NCBI GenBank assembly: GCA_014843695.1
Contig: CM026404.1
Span: 86,830,712-86,894,711 of the forward strand
Reading direction: 5' to 3'
DNA length: 64,000 nucleotides
Source of the DNA: Archivesica marissinica
Lineage: Eukaryota; Mollusca; Bivalvia; Venerida; Vesicomyidae
The position numbers and the translations under genes were made by a program. Position 1 is the stretch's first letter. The number at the start of each line of letters is the position of its first letter. Below are positions 32,278 through 44,400 of this stretch, in pieces. The notes below the pieces were generated by a model. The model made no database searches. It was not told the DNA's origin and saw nothing but the letters and a program-made list of their open reading frames with translations.

Positions 32278-32516
32278 TACAACGATTGCGAAGCAAGTTC
32301 TAACAACTTATAACTTATATTAATCACTCTTGTTGGAGTGGATGATAGTGTATATGTGATCATTCGTGTGGGAGAAAACCGGAGTACCCGGAGAAAACCC
32401 ACTTGTCTGATCTAGCGACCACCATACCATCTCACATACTTCCTTGTCCGAGGATCGAACCTGGGTTGCATTGGTGAGAAGCGAGCATGCTAACCACTGC
32501 GCTAATTGGACAGACT
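32278..32516 (-). mobile_element. SINE-B, near full length
   Basis: On the - strand it starts tccaattagcgcagtggtta (A box), continues to cccaggttcgatcctc (B box) and the body with ggtgggttttctccgggtac, and ends in the shared tail ataagttgttagaacttgct. Confidence 0.82.
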
Positions 32517-32619
32517 AAGCACACACCTTTCATATAATTAAAATACATGTATAATGCTTTTGATAACTTGCATACTGTTTTTCTAGGGTAGTTCCCTGCT
32601 CCACTAACAAATCTCGCTT

Positions 32620-33130
32620 CCAAGAGTGACCATATGAACCTGAATTTTGGTCAAAAATAGTTTTGATTTCACAAATTATTTATGTGTAATAAAAATCAAG
32701 AATTATCATTTCTCAATAATCCGTTGATGTTATTGCTTTGAAACTTTGCATACACATCCGAGTACTAATTCTCTTCACCCACAGTAGTGACCTTGAACTT
32801 GAATTATGGTCTTAAATAGTCTGATTGCGTCATAGAAAATCAAACATTATCATTTCTCAAAGCAGTCAAAAGGTATTGCTTTGAAATGTTGCATACAGAT
32901 CCGTGGACTAATTCTGTACACCCACAGTAAGTCAACACCCAAAATAGTGACCTTGAACTTGAATTGTGTCCAAAAATAATCGGATTTCAGAAATAATTTT
33001 TGCTTGGAAAAATCATTAACATTTCTTAAAAAACAGTCAAAGTTATGGCTCTGAGCTTTGCAGACACATCTGAGGACTAATTTACTACACCAACAGTAGG
33101 TCCCACCCTACCACTGACCTTGAACATGAA
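32620..33130. repeat. Diverged tandem repeat of about 160-bp units
   Basis: Three blocks share gtgaccttgaacttgaattt, a tttcacaaataattt-like segment, attatcatttctca and ctttgaaactttgcatacac, at about 32625, 32790 and 32950. It is a different family from 12070-12560 but similar in style. Confidence 0.65.
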
Positions 33131-33302
33131 TTTTTGGCTATTCGTTGGAAAGCATATACAACATTTTTACTTTGCTAAACTAGCACTAGTCAATCGGAAA
33201 CACCCTTGGTAATGTAATGTTGCTTTAAAGTTTGTTTTGGAAAAAACTATAATTTATAATGCAAAGTATCCTAGTGTTCCTATCACTTCTAAGCTGGCTT
33301 AT

Positions 33303-33577
33303 CGTTACTTTAAACACAGGAACTTGAAATTTTATCCATAAGCCACCAAAGGTCTTGTACCTCTATCCTAGGGCCCCCCCACCCCCCTCTATCTTTTTTT
33401 TATTAATAGAGGGGGGTCCTAGGATAAAGGTACAAGACCTTTGGTGGCTTATGGTAGCCTGGGTTCCAGTCTGTCGATGTTTCACTTTTTAACTTCTAGC
33501 CAAATGACAAATATATCGACACCTGTTCCCAGTCTAGGCTTATGGATAAAATTTCAAGTTCCTGTGCTTTAAATAAC
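33303..33577. repeat. Fold-back hairpin interrupted by a small element
   Basis: Left-arm text ggaacttgaaattttatcca, then agccaccaaaggtcttgtac, is repeated inverted to the right (gtacaagacctttggtggct, then ggataaaatttcaagttcct). The apex is a short spacer around the cctctatctttttttt stretch. The right arm is split by a MITE-3 relative (33455-33538) flanked by cttatgg twice. Confidence 0.85.
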
Positions 33578-33750
33578 ACCATATCAATATATTATCAATG
33601 CAATTGGTGTATACAATGTATGTTACATTTTGTTTTTGATGTCTTATATAATATTATGTATGTACATTGTATCGTTAAAGGCACGATTATTGCCAATTAT
33701 GCAGTAAAATATGTTCTGTTGACATTAGCAAAGCAGTTAATGGACCATTG

Positions 33751-33975
33751 ATTACCCTTTCAACACCACGTACCTCTAAATAGGCTTACAAAAGGTGTAG
33801 ATCTAGATGAGCCGGCTCGTGATGAGCCATTTCATCAGGATCTGCACTTTTTGCCATTAATATTACTATTTTTAGACAAAATTACCCATGGTCCAACTGT
33901 AATTTTCTTATTAATTTATTTGTCTAAAAATATCATGCACCAGTCCATGTCGTAACTTGGTGTTGAATGGGTTAA
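33751..33975. mobile_element. piggyBac-like MITE, copy 3
   Basis: The termini are ccctttcaacaccacg and ggtgttgaatggg. TTAA is on the right (33972-33975); the left copy has decayed to TTA. Confidence 0.82.
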
Positions 33976-33979
33976 CAGT

Positions 33980-34215
33980 TATCTCCCTCATGTATCAATG
34001 TACGGATGAATGCCCACTACTAGAACTTATCAATTATCATATTACTAGATAGCAATAAAAAAAGTGCCATACCATATTACTTATTTATAAATTACAAAGA
34101 AATCAATGTTCATGTATATCTATTGAAGCTGAAACACATGCCGCTAGTTTCTAAACTGTACATACTTATCAACTTATCTACCCGTCACAGGTAAAATATT
34201 CTCCAGCCTACACAC
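33980..34215. other. Unassigned intergenic stretch
   Basis: No recognised feature. Confidence 0.4.
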
Positions 34216-34221
34216 TAAACC

Positions 34222-34421
34222 TACAGTCTGCATCCGTTATGTCGAATTCCGTCGAACCGAACAAAATACATCGACATAACCGAAGTTTGACTTAACGAAA
34301 TTCGATATAAACAGAGCCAGTTATGTGTAAAATGATAGTGTCTGAAACGGGACTTTGATCCGACTTCGAGATAACCGGAGAATTCGACATAACCGACTTG
34401 ACATAGCAGATGTAGACTGTA
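34222..34421. mobile_element. Tc1/mariner-type MITE (CAGTCTGCATC ends)
   Basis: A 196-base element, cagtctgcatccgttatgtc and inverted cagtctacatctgctatgtc, flanked by TA at 34222-34223 and 34420-34421. The interior repeats cgacataaccg. It is a different family from the copy at 24606. Confidence 0.82.
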
Positions 34422-34429
34422 CTTGTATT

Positions 34430-34890
34430 GAAGTGTTCTACCTAAGCAGGAGCAGGTAATTAGAGTGTGTGTTAGCTAAAACATATTTCTATTCAGTTCG
34501 AATAATCACCGCGAGTGTAAGATCTTATTTTATCACCGTAACCATAAATTTGAAGAAAATATGACTTTGATATGAAGTGATTTAAGATTGGTTTAAGTTG
34601 CTTGTATATTCCCATCTTTAAAGCGGATAATAAAGAATTAAACATCATTCTGAGATCTATTTTTAAGTGGCTTATTCCTAGTCATTCAATATTTATTCAA
34701 ATTGTTAACATGAACAGGAAAAAAATAAAAGTTCTACGCTGTTCGATGTTTGCAAATTGTTTATTTATCTCACTAATCATTTATTCAGTATATTTTTGAG
34801 CCATATCACATTCAGGTGCATTTGTACACCATAGTAAATAATCCCTGATAGTTAAGCAAATTCACGCAAATAATCGACACAATATTTTTA
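34430..34890. other. Unassigned stretch, partly duplicated from about 30.7 kb
   Basis: Patches such as accataaatttga and the aataatcgacacaatatttt run resemble 30700-30800. No gene was seen. Confidence 0.4.
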
Positions 34891-35176
34891 TTCACTGTTC
34901 GTCCGCCTCCGTGGTCGAGTGGTTAAGGTCGCTGACTTGTATACCACTGTACCCTATCATCACTGATGGTCACAGGTTCGAGCCCCACTCAGACCGTGTC
35001 TCATTTATATTAAAAAGTTGGCAGTTTCTTACGGAGGTTGGTGCACCCAAGTACTGGTTAACCGCTGAAGCCTGCCCAGGAAAGGTGTTGTTAGGTAAAT
35101 TGCCCGCCGGCGATATAGCCCAAAATGGTGCTGATGCAGGCGTAAAACCCGAAATATAACATAACATAATCACTGT
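34890..35176 (+). mobile_element. SINE-C (tRNA-headed), full copy
   Basis: The head is cctccgtggtcgagtggtta (A box) with the B box acaggttcgagcccc. The body is agttggcagtttcttacgga, and the tail is acccgaaatataacataaca. It is flanked by ttcactgt and tcactgt copies. The head resembles a class II (Leu/Ser) tRNA, by inference. Confidence 0.85.
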
Positions 35177-35179
35177 ATT

Positions 35180-35480
35180 CTGCTTGTGCATATTTAGTAT
35201 TTTATTGATTTAAGCAGTTGATTTTCAACAAATAAAGCATGCAAACAAACAACATGTATATGTCTGGTGTGTATTGCAAGCTGTAAATGTCATGCTGCGA
35301 CCAATCAAATTCTTTCCTGGTGTTATTACACGTGTGGACATATAAGAAATTATGTGATGGCTGTATTACACTGAATACAAGCCTAGTTATGTGATAAAAC
35401 ATATTTTGAGATAACTTGCACATGTGCATGTACATTGAAATATTTATATTACCAGTTTAAAAGAAATTTTGTATACATGA
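35180..35480. repeat. Diverged duplicated segment, copy 2
   Basis: The counterpart of 30820-31190: gcatatttagtattttattg, then gaccaatcaaattctttcct, then tgatggctgtattacactga. Here the duplicate lacks SINE-A and instead has SINE-C at its left side. Confidence 0.7.
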
Positions 35481-35640
35481 AAGGGTGTAAACGGTATATA
35501 TTTCCTAATTGACATGGTGCCTAATATTGAGCTCCAATGTACTTCATGCCGGGTGAAAAGTGGTGCAATAATACCTGTCACATGTGCAAAAGTGACTGAT
35601 TGTAACTGGTGAATGATTTTATCATGTTTTGTACAAAGTG

Positions 35641-35892
35641 TAATCTATAGGTAGTCGTGATAGCGCAGTGGTAGCATGTTCGCTTCAGGTGCTAAAGGCC
35701 GGAATTTGAGCCCTGCTGGAGCCATTATGATTGTGCAAGACAAGGCATTTAAATTCCACGTTGCCTCTTTTCTGTCCTTCGTGGCGATGGATTCCATCAG
35801 GAATGAGGTCTTGAGAGTGATTAATATAAGTTGTAAGAACTGGTTGTGCAATCGAGGTAATATAAATTTGTATAAACTAAGCTAATCTATAG
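35641..35892 (+). mobile_element. SINE-A, full copy
   Basis: It starts gtagtcgtgatagcgcagtg and ends aaatttgtataaactaagc. The target duplication taatctatag lies at 35641-35650 and 35883-35892. Confidence 0.87.
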
Positions 35893-36550
35893 TTTCAAAG
35901 CAATATATGGAACCATGTTTTGAAAGTGTCGGGTTTTGCGTTGTGCCATTTTATGAGTTCGGATTTTCCAGTGATGTCTTGTATTTGATAAGGGTTAAGC
36001 CTTTTTGTTTATCAATTGAAAAGAACTTTCGATTAAGTAAAGTATGTATGATGTCTTAAATTATTCACAGTTCAAATTATGTAAGTGTCTGGTTACATGT
36101 TGCTTTATGTGTACGGTAGTGTGCCAAGATATACATGTACTCAAATTCCGTATGTTAGTTTTCCGCTTAATAAATGTTATACTGTAGGTGCAGCCATTGA
36201 GATAGCTCTACGTAGGAATTGTAAGCATGGGCCTGTCTGCACATTATTTTCAAAAAGTCCAAAAATTCATCTATGTATCAAAATAAATTTGACCTTCATC
36301 TGTCTGTTTATAGATTCGATTTTGCACAACCGGTGACACATATCGACATATCGATGTTCTCAAGCTCTTGTCCATGCATTTCTTGTTTACAGCAAAGCCA
36401 AATAGGGGAAACAATACTGTTTTAATACAATACATGTATATCATTTTCTATTTCTACAGTTTACTGCCGAACAATCGATTCTGATTATGACTGGCAGGTC
36501 CCTTATTTATTTTCTGGGACACACCCAATCCCGATGCAGCGATGCAGTAA
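35893..36550. other. Unassigned intergenic stretch
   Basis: No recognised gene; the short open frames have no family resemblance. Confidence 0.4.
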
Positions 36551-36554
36551 CCCA

Positions 36555-36672
36555 CCCAGAAAGAGAGAGGCATTGTGGAATTATGAGCCTTGCGTAAGAG
36601 CCCAATTGTGGAAACAGCAGCCAGCGGGCGGCGCAAACTGGGCTTCTCACACCATAAGCGAACACGCTACCA
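36555..36672 (-). mobile_element. Degenerate SINE-A fragment
   Basis: The stretch gaggcattgtggaattatga, then gagccttgcgtaagagccc and ccataagcgaacacgctacc, follows the SINE-A body and head on the - strand with many changes. Confidence 0.55.
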
Positions 36673-36679
36673 TTTCATC

Positions 36680-37005
36680 TTTACTTACACAGCTTTTTAA
36701 TTCTCGAATCCGTTCTACCTAATTCCCACCTGATCTCCTCGCAGCATGCACGTCACTGTCGCGGAACATCTAGCAGCAGCAGTGTAGGATACTGGAACTA
36801 CTGATTGTCAACTTGCGATGAGGGACACACGCAGCAGTTCTGTTCTACAGAAGTGGTGGGTGTATGGACTGACTATGGAGCGACCTGGACGAGGACAGAT
36901 GTCTAACTGTCAGATACGCTTATATTCTGCTGAGGGATGACCAACAGTGAGGAGGGTGGCCCTAAGGAGAGCCTTTCGAAGGAAATAACAACTAGGACTG
37001 TACCT
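36680..37005. other. Unassigned intergenic stretch
   Basis: Higher GC than its surroundings and possibly an old coding fragment, but no frame gives a family I recognise. Confidence 0.35.
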
Positions 37006-37009
37006 CTAT

Positions 37010-37522
37010 CCTAGACACTATAAACTAGATCCTAGGACAACCCCCTTTTTTAAAATATAAACTAGATCCAAGGGCACCCCCTCTAGACTATATATATAAA
37101 CTAGATCCTAGGGCAACCCTATATCTCTCTCTATACATAGTCTAGAGACTATATATAAACTAGAGCACCCCCCTCTAGACTATATATATAAACTAGATCT
37201 TAGGACACCACCTCTATACTATATATATAAACTAGATCCTAGGGCACCCTCTCTAAGCTATATATATAAACTAGATCCTAGGGCAACCCTATCTCTCTCT
37301 CTCTATACATAGTCTATATATAAACTAGAGCACCCCCATCTAGACTATATATATAAACTAGATCCTAGGACACCACCTCTATACTATATATATAAACTAG
37401 ATTCTAGGGCACCCTCTCTAAGCTATATATATAAACTAGATCCTAGGGCACCACCTCTATACTATATATATATATAAACTAGATCATAGGGCCCCCCCAC
37501 CCATCTATATATATAAACTAGA
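37010..37522. repeat. Imperfect tandem repeat around atatataaactagatccta
   Basis: Units of roughly 35-60 bases combine ctatatatataaactagat and cctagggcaccccctc segments. A larger block of about 200 bases containing ctctctctatacatagtcta appears twice (about 37120 and 37290). Confidence 0.85.
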
Positions 37523-37529
37523 TCCTAAG

Positions 37530-38060
37530 ATAGTTGTGGTGTATAGATCTACACAATATGCTGCCTGTGATAACGACCACATGTTGGACTAATAACAGGG
37601 ACAACAATGAATAGATTATCCGCACTAGTAACGACGAAACATAGCAATAAAATGATGCAATCGAGAATTGTTTAAGCATGCCACAATACTTTGTGATTTG
37701 AACGCGTGCCAGATATTGTGGCAATCAACTGTACCTAAAATGGAATATTCCACTGTTGGGGGTATATCAGAGTATCCAGTTTTATTTCAACCCTTTGTGA
37801 ATCGTGATTTAGCTCTACCTTCTGCTAATAGAACGTGCACGTACTGTTATTTAAGCAAACATATCTTGATATCCGTTGCATAATTTAATTGAATACTATT
37901 CACTCAAAATAGTAGGTTATCATTTCGTCCCTGTTTAATGGAATGGGTCTACCGAAACCCCCGGATGAAGTGTGACGTCAATATACCGGACATTGAGGCG
38001 TGCGAGCAACAGTGAGATAAGTATTTGCAATATTTTACCTGAAATTTAAAATTTGCGGAT
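37530..38060. promoter_or_regulatory. SLC3 upstream region
   Basis: Probably includes the SLC3 5' UTR and promoter. The CRE-like octamer at 37973 is the only motif I would point to. Confidence 0.35.
37973..37980. promoter_or_regulatory. CRE-like palindrome upstream of the SLC3 start
   Basis: A perfect TGACGTCA lies about 80 bases before the SLC3 ATG, where a proximal promoter or 5' UTR would be. CREB/ATF factors bind this octamer, and amino-acid transporter genes are commonly ATF4 targets, but a CRE is not the ATF4-specific site. Functional use is inference. Confidence 0.3.
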
Positions 38061-38484
38061 ATGAGTAACGAAAATTTAAATCATCCTGTCGAGAAGCCGA
38101 TGTTGAATGATGAATTCAATGAAGCTATAGGAGCCGACGACTCGACGGTTAAGTTTTTGAATGGCAAACGGGATTTGGATGAGGAATGCGTTGTAGAGGT
38201 CGGCTCGGAGGTTTCCTTTACTGGCCTTGGTAAAGATGAGTTGATGAAATATGCCAACGATCCGTTCTGGGTTCGAACACGGATGATCTTGTTTGTACTG
38301 TTCTGGTTGGGATGGTTTGCTATGTTGGTTGCTGCAGTCCTCATTATCGTGGTGGCTCCCAAGTGCCCAGAGAGACCAACCATGATGTGGTACCAGACAG
38401 ATGTTGTCTACCAAATCAACACCAAGTCTTTCAAGGATAACGACAAACAAGGAGCAGATGGGGCTGGAACCGGAGATCTAGGAG
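38061..38484 (+). CDS. SLC3 coding exon 1: cytoplasmic tail, transmembrane helix, neck
   Basis: Residues 1-142 (split Gly). An acidic cytoplasmic tail leads to KYANDPFWVRTRM, then a hydrophobic helix with FWLGWFAMLV, then APKCPERPTMMWYQTDVVYQ, matching the 4F2hc segment from GWVRTRW to WWHTG. The ATG at 38061 is the only start before the tail in this frame. The donor is ggag|gtaatt. Confidence 0.92.
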
Positions 38485-41400
38485 GTAATTGTTCCAATTT
38501 GTTTCTATGAAGTGATGAAATATTTCAGATGTCTATAATTTATATGACCTGATTAAATGTGCACAAACAAGGGGAGTTAACTCTAGTTGTACATAGTACT
38601 CCCAACACTCTGACACAAGTATGACAGGGAGGCACTTTTCAGGGACAGTGGTTATAAATCTCACTTAGTGAGATAGAGATTGAATAGAGATAAACTCTAA
38701 CCCATTCAACACCAAGTAACTCACATGGACTGTTCCATGACACAGGGATTCGGCACGTTTGGGGGTACTAGTATATATATTTAAGTACAGGGATTCTACT
38801 CTGGGATGTCAGATTTCGCATCGATCAGTAAAATGGCCCTATCTGAAACAATTTTGTACAAAGCTGTCCAAATATAACGCCTATCCCGAGTCTTTATATT
38901 GTTCTTCAAATAAAACACAACTTTAAGCTGCGTGCATGTATACTTTGCAAACAATTGCCACAGACATTGGTCATATTTCCATACTAGGACACGGGTTCTG
39001 TCAGCAACAAAAACAAATCTTCGACGGGAGAGTTTTAACTGTGAATAACATCAATAAAATGTGTTTCCACTAACGTGTAGGTTTATTCGGCAAAAATGTA
39101 CGTCAAAAAGAGATTTCGTAGCATTTTCAATTTGTTTTGAAAATTTCTAAAGCGTCGCAATTCGCGTTGAAACGAGCGTTCTGATTGGATTATTAGAATG
39201 TAACAAGATGTTTTTTATATATGAAGAATAATCATAATCCAATCAGAACGCGAATTGCGCCGCTATAGAAATTTTCAAAACAAATTGAAAATGCTACGAA
39301 ATCTCTTTTTGACGTACATTTTTGCCGAATAAACCTACACGTTAGTGGAAACACATTTTATTGATAATGTTATTCACAGTTAAAACTCTCTCGTCGAATT
39401 CAATCCTCTTGGCAGGCCCAATGGGATGGTGAAATTTTTAACAAACTTCATTCGGTCAAACCAACACTTGGCGAATGGTGCCCAATTTACAGGCCTATTC
39501 GTCGAGAAGAAGTCATTCTTGCCCGTCTCAGGATTGGTCATTCTCGAATATCACATTCATGGCTGTTGTCACGAGATGATGCACCAGAATGTATCCCATG
39601 CAATACTCTATACACGGTGGAGCATATCTTAATACACTGTGTTGACCTTCAACCAATCCGGTTGCAGTACTACAATGTGGACAACATTAAAACACTCTTC
39701 GACTCTATCAGAGTAGAGTCCATCATATCATTTATCAAGGCAATAGGAATTTATAATAAGCTGTGATATCAATTGTTAATCATGCCTTTGTAGTAATCAT
39801 TCATTCATATATTACCTGTAATTAATCTTACGTCTTTATAACTTCTTAGTATTAATTTTTACGTAATGCATATACTTATATAGAATTTTATTTCATACAC
39901 TCGACAATAAACATAACTTTAATGCGCGCTACATGACCTTAGATGTCGATGCGCCGTAAAACACCATTCATTCTCGTCGAAGATTTTTTTTTGTTGCTGA
40001 CAGAACCCGTGTCCTAGTATGGAAATGTGACCTGCTATGGCCAATGTCTGTGGCAATTGTTTGCAAAGTATACATGCATGCAGCTTAAAGTTGTGTTTTA
40101 TTTGAAGAACAATATAAAGACTCGGGATATGCGTTATATTTGGACAGCTTTGTACAAAATTGTTTATGATAGGGCCATTTTACTGATCGATGCGAAATCT
40201 GACATCCCACAGAGTAGAATCCCTGTACTTAAATATATATACTAGTACCCCCAAACGTGCCGAATCCCTTTGGTCCATGATATTCATAAATCAATAAATG
40301 AATCAGAAAATCACATTTGGACAAGTTCATTTATCAGTATGGGTAATTATGTCTAAAAATAGTCATATCACTGGCAAAAAGTGCACATCCTGATGAGACG
40401 GCTCGTTACGAGCCGGCTCATCTGGATCTACACTTTTTGTAAGCCTATTTAGAGGTCTGTGGTGTTGAAAGGGTTAAGAAAACGTGAATTTGAACACAAG
40501 ACTTACAATTTAGGTAGGTACATGTGCATAATACCTTTCCAACAGTATGTATGTTCCATTAATGTCGAACCCCTTGCGGAGACGTAGACCCGTTTTCCTG
40601 GTCAAGCTTAGCCGACCTAAGTGGTTAACCAGTACTAAGCGATGTGTGTGAGGTGCCTTGCATATGTGGCCTGACCGAGTATTGAACCCGCCCAGGGACT
40701 GATCGATCCCAAATCAGATGCTCTACCACTCAGGCACTGGACCACGGATGCCATATTGAGGTACTAAAGCGACCACAATAGTACTACATTTGTCTGAACT
40801 ACCTCGCTGTACCAGTCCATAGAAGTAGTGGACTCAATTTTGAATATATTTTCAGGAGTTTTTAGCAAGATCGGTTATCTGGAGAAACTTGGGGTTAATG
40901 CTTTTTGGTTGAACTCCATCTACAAGTCTGGCGTGAACTCGTACGATTACAATGATGTTGTGGATCACAAGCTAATCGACGAGTCTGTCGGAAGTATGAA
41001 GACATTTGAGGAACTCAGAAAAGTTACCAAGAAGAAAGGTATGCTTCTTCCAATTCCTAAAATGGCAGCCTCTCGAGTCATTGTCGTAGCAAACTTGGAC
41101 ACATTAAGCATTGCAGACAGTGAATCGCCTAAAGCATCCGGACATGACGCAGATCTGAGCATCCAGACACAATGCGGATCTGTCTCGACAGAATTGGTGA
41201 GATGCAGATAAAAGATGCACAAAATATTTCCCAAGTTGACTTACATGTATAAGACTGGACATGTAATATTGTATATGATATTCCTGGCTGAAATGGTTTT
41301 GTTCTCTTAATTTTATGATGTTGATGAGCCATCAATTCATGGCGGACAGTGTTTCTGGCTCACTGTTACTTTGAAGACATGTAAACTTTGTAAAGACACT

Positions 41401-44400
41401 ATATATCACGATGTAGTACATAACGGGCTCCTATATGTTTAGAATTGCCATACACTGTAAACAATTTTATGTCACCAAATAAACAATATTTTACAATTCA
41501 TTCACAAAAATCTCGAAGAAAACCGATTGTTTACTTTTTGAGAAAAGTTGACAAAATAGCTGTACCTCATTCTCAGTAATCCGGAATGACGTCACATCGC
41601 CTAACTGTGGAAAATGCCTACAGTGCGAGCATTATTAGTATGTAAGCAACAGTTCTTTTTTAACAAAACAATATAAATAAGGAAGACTTACTTTAATAAC
41701 AGGCTTAATTTATCATTTTCACTAAAAATTCATTTGTTGGACAGCATTTTGTCTATATACTGTATCTAAAACACTAACATTTAGTTTAATTTGGACAAAC
41801 ACATGGGGCATAAGAAGTCGTCACCCCTACTAATTACTCTGACTGGGTGCAGAACCAACCATAAATGGACCCATCCATCGAACACATCACACGGTGCCTA
41901 ACCGAGTATAACTAGGTTTACACAACCATGTATATCAGTTGAAGAACTTCTGTGACAACATATGGACCTGAAGGCGAAAAACGGTGAAAATCGATATTAT
42001 TAATAAAAACCCCTTGTGTGTAATAACTGACGAAACTCATAAACATGGAGCAGTGAGATTATAATGACATTTTTATTCGTACATATATTGGCGTGGCAGA
42101 CGATGCATATGTTAGTTTGGAGAAAAAATTGCTAATTTCTTTTAAAAAAATGATATTTATATGGCGACATAAAACGGATATAGTGAAATTAGTGAAAACT
42201 GGAGTAGGTTTAAAGTTTTCACCGATTATTTACCTGTCTGATCTATTATGATCAGTTAGAAATATATTGGAAGTGCACAAGGTATGTTTATTTATATTTG
42301 CGGTAACTGGAGCGTGAAATATTGCGTGATCTCTCGCGACTTGCTATTCCCCACAGTTAGGCGAAAGTTCTTGACGAAAATTCTTCACGCCGGGATAGCT
42401 GTATTACACATTGTTATGAACAGGACATAATGAGCACAAACACAGCTCGTGTATTAGATTTAGCTTTATTTTTGAGGCATGTAGAACAGGTGTCAATTTA
42501 CACCGGTACTGTAAGAATGTAAAACTGATAATAGCAAAGGAATAACACCACTAAGATTATCGTACAAGTAGTGGACTAGACATGTCGGCCAGTATAACAT
42601 TGATCGTGTTTCAGGTATGAGGATCGTCATGGACTTCATTCCAAATCACACTGGTAAGAAGCACGAGTGGTTCACCAAGAGCCAGGCCAAGGAAGCAGAC
42701 TATGAGGACTTCTACATCTGGGAGAATGGCGTTGGGGTGGACCCAGAAAATAACCCACCAAACACCTGGGTATGTTTAGTTGTGCAACTTGTGTTGTTGG
42801 TTTGCATGCAATCGTGCCTCTGTTTAGGTATTACCATGGCAATAAGTTTTCCTATCTGGTGAAATATACCCCCCCCCCAAAGCTTTTTCAGAAAGTATTT
42901 ATTAATGTTTTATTACTAGCACAATCTGCAATGTAAGTCGGGGCGGGGTGTTCATTTGACCCAAACTCGCAGGAAAATCACTAAAGACGCTAATTTGACT
43001 CTTGATGATAATGCCTGGCACGTCAACTGGACGACAAGCGGTCAAGCGTCGTCGAACATTTTCTCAGCAGGGTAATTATCCTAATCTGCCCGTCGAACAC
43101 AATCATAGAAAAATATACGCCATAACTCTGGCTTCGGCCAATGACTGAAGATGTCTGTGAAATTTGCATACGACAACCATAAGCCTAGATATAATCTTCT
43201 ACAGTTGGAGTCAACATGCAGATTGACTCTTGAAAAATCCAACTTGACTCTTGATTTTCAAAGTCTAGTGAACGCCCTGACGTATGTACCGTATTGTTCG
43301 TATTTAAAGCGCCACCTCTAATATATAGGTGGAGCAATTAACAATAACAGGGGTTAACTAAATTTACGAAAATTGTCAATATTTATATACAGGCGCTATA
43401 AATAAGAAAACTACGGTACTTGCTTTATTGAAAATTCATTGTTTGCTGAACAATGCAAGCTGGACGTGTCATGGTTTCTTGGCACAGACTGGACTAATAT
43501 TCACAGTTTATATCCTGTTCAAAACTAATAAAAACCCCGATGTATTCTAAATTTCAGGAGACGGTATACGGCACCTCTGCTTGGACATACGACACTACAA
43601 GAAAACAGTGGTACTATCATTCATATTTACCAGACTACCCAGATCTCAACCTTAGGAATGACATGGTGCTTGACGAGTTGGATGTAAGTTGGCTTTACTG
43701 CATCGTTTGATAGTACAGATGAACGTAGTTTGTTTGTATAAACTCATTTATATGAAAAAGTTGGCAGTTTCTTACGGAGGTTGGTGCACCCAAGTACTGG
43801 TTAACCGTTGGAGCCTGCCCAGGAAAGGTGTTGTTAGGTAAACTGCCCGCTGGCGATATAGCCCGAAAAGGTGCTGATGCAGGCGTAAAACCCGAAATAT
43901 AACATAATAACATAATTGTTTGTATAAAAGACTTTTATTGCCCCCCATTTAAGCATACGGATATGTATTCCAGTGGTAACACGCTGGACTGGTAATCCAG
44001 GGATCGCAGGTTCGATCCCCCGTCTGACCCTAATAAAATTAACAGTCTTTCAGATGGGACGTTAAACCGAGGTCTCGTGTCGGTGCTTTACACTGTGCAC
44101 GTAAAAGACCCAGGGGAGATTCTGGAATGGGTCTCTGTCTGTATCATGCACTATCCTCCAAAATCTAAAATGACTAATCTCTTCCTGAGGCATCGCTCAT
44201 ATGGGCAACCAGTAGCGACGATAAATAAACGTAAAAAAAACCAAAACATTTAAGCAGTAAACATTCCAAGCAGTTTTGTTCAACTCTTGTATAGATGTAG
44301 AATGCTATTTCATATGAGTAGTTAAAACATATATATATATATATCACTTTTGGTGTTACATTTTCTAGGGAATATTGAAGTTCTGGTTGGATAAACATGT

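Larger units (their letters stand above)
38697..40477. mobile_element. piggyBac-like MITE, copy 4, split by a fold-back element (SLC3 intron 1)
   Basis: The left part cccattcaacaccaagtaac (38701-38740) and the right part (40273-40473, ending ggtgttgaaaggg) form one MITE in reverse orientation. TTAA is at 40474-40477 and a decayed CTAA at 38697-38700. Confidence 0.85.

Noticed and set aside
34899..34990. tRNA genes at the heads of SINE-C, and likewise SINE-A, B, D, E and F
   Set aside because: A and B boxes are present, but acceptor stems do not pair, the sequences continue into fixed bodies and tails, and most have target duplications. They are retroposon heads, not tRNA genes.
39426..39766. 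A host gene in SLC3 intron 1
   Set aside because: The open frame is the C-terminus of a non-LTR retrotransposon polyprotein, bounded by a 9-base target duplication.
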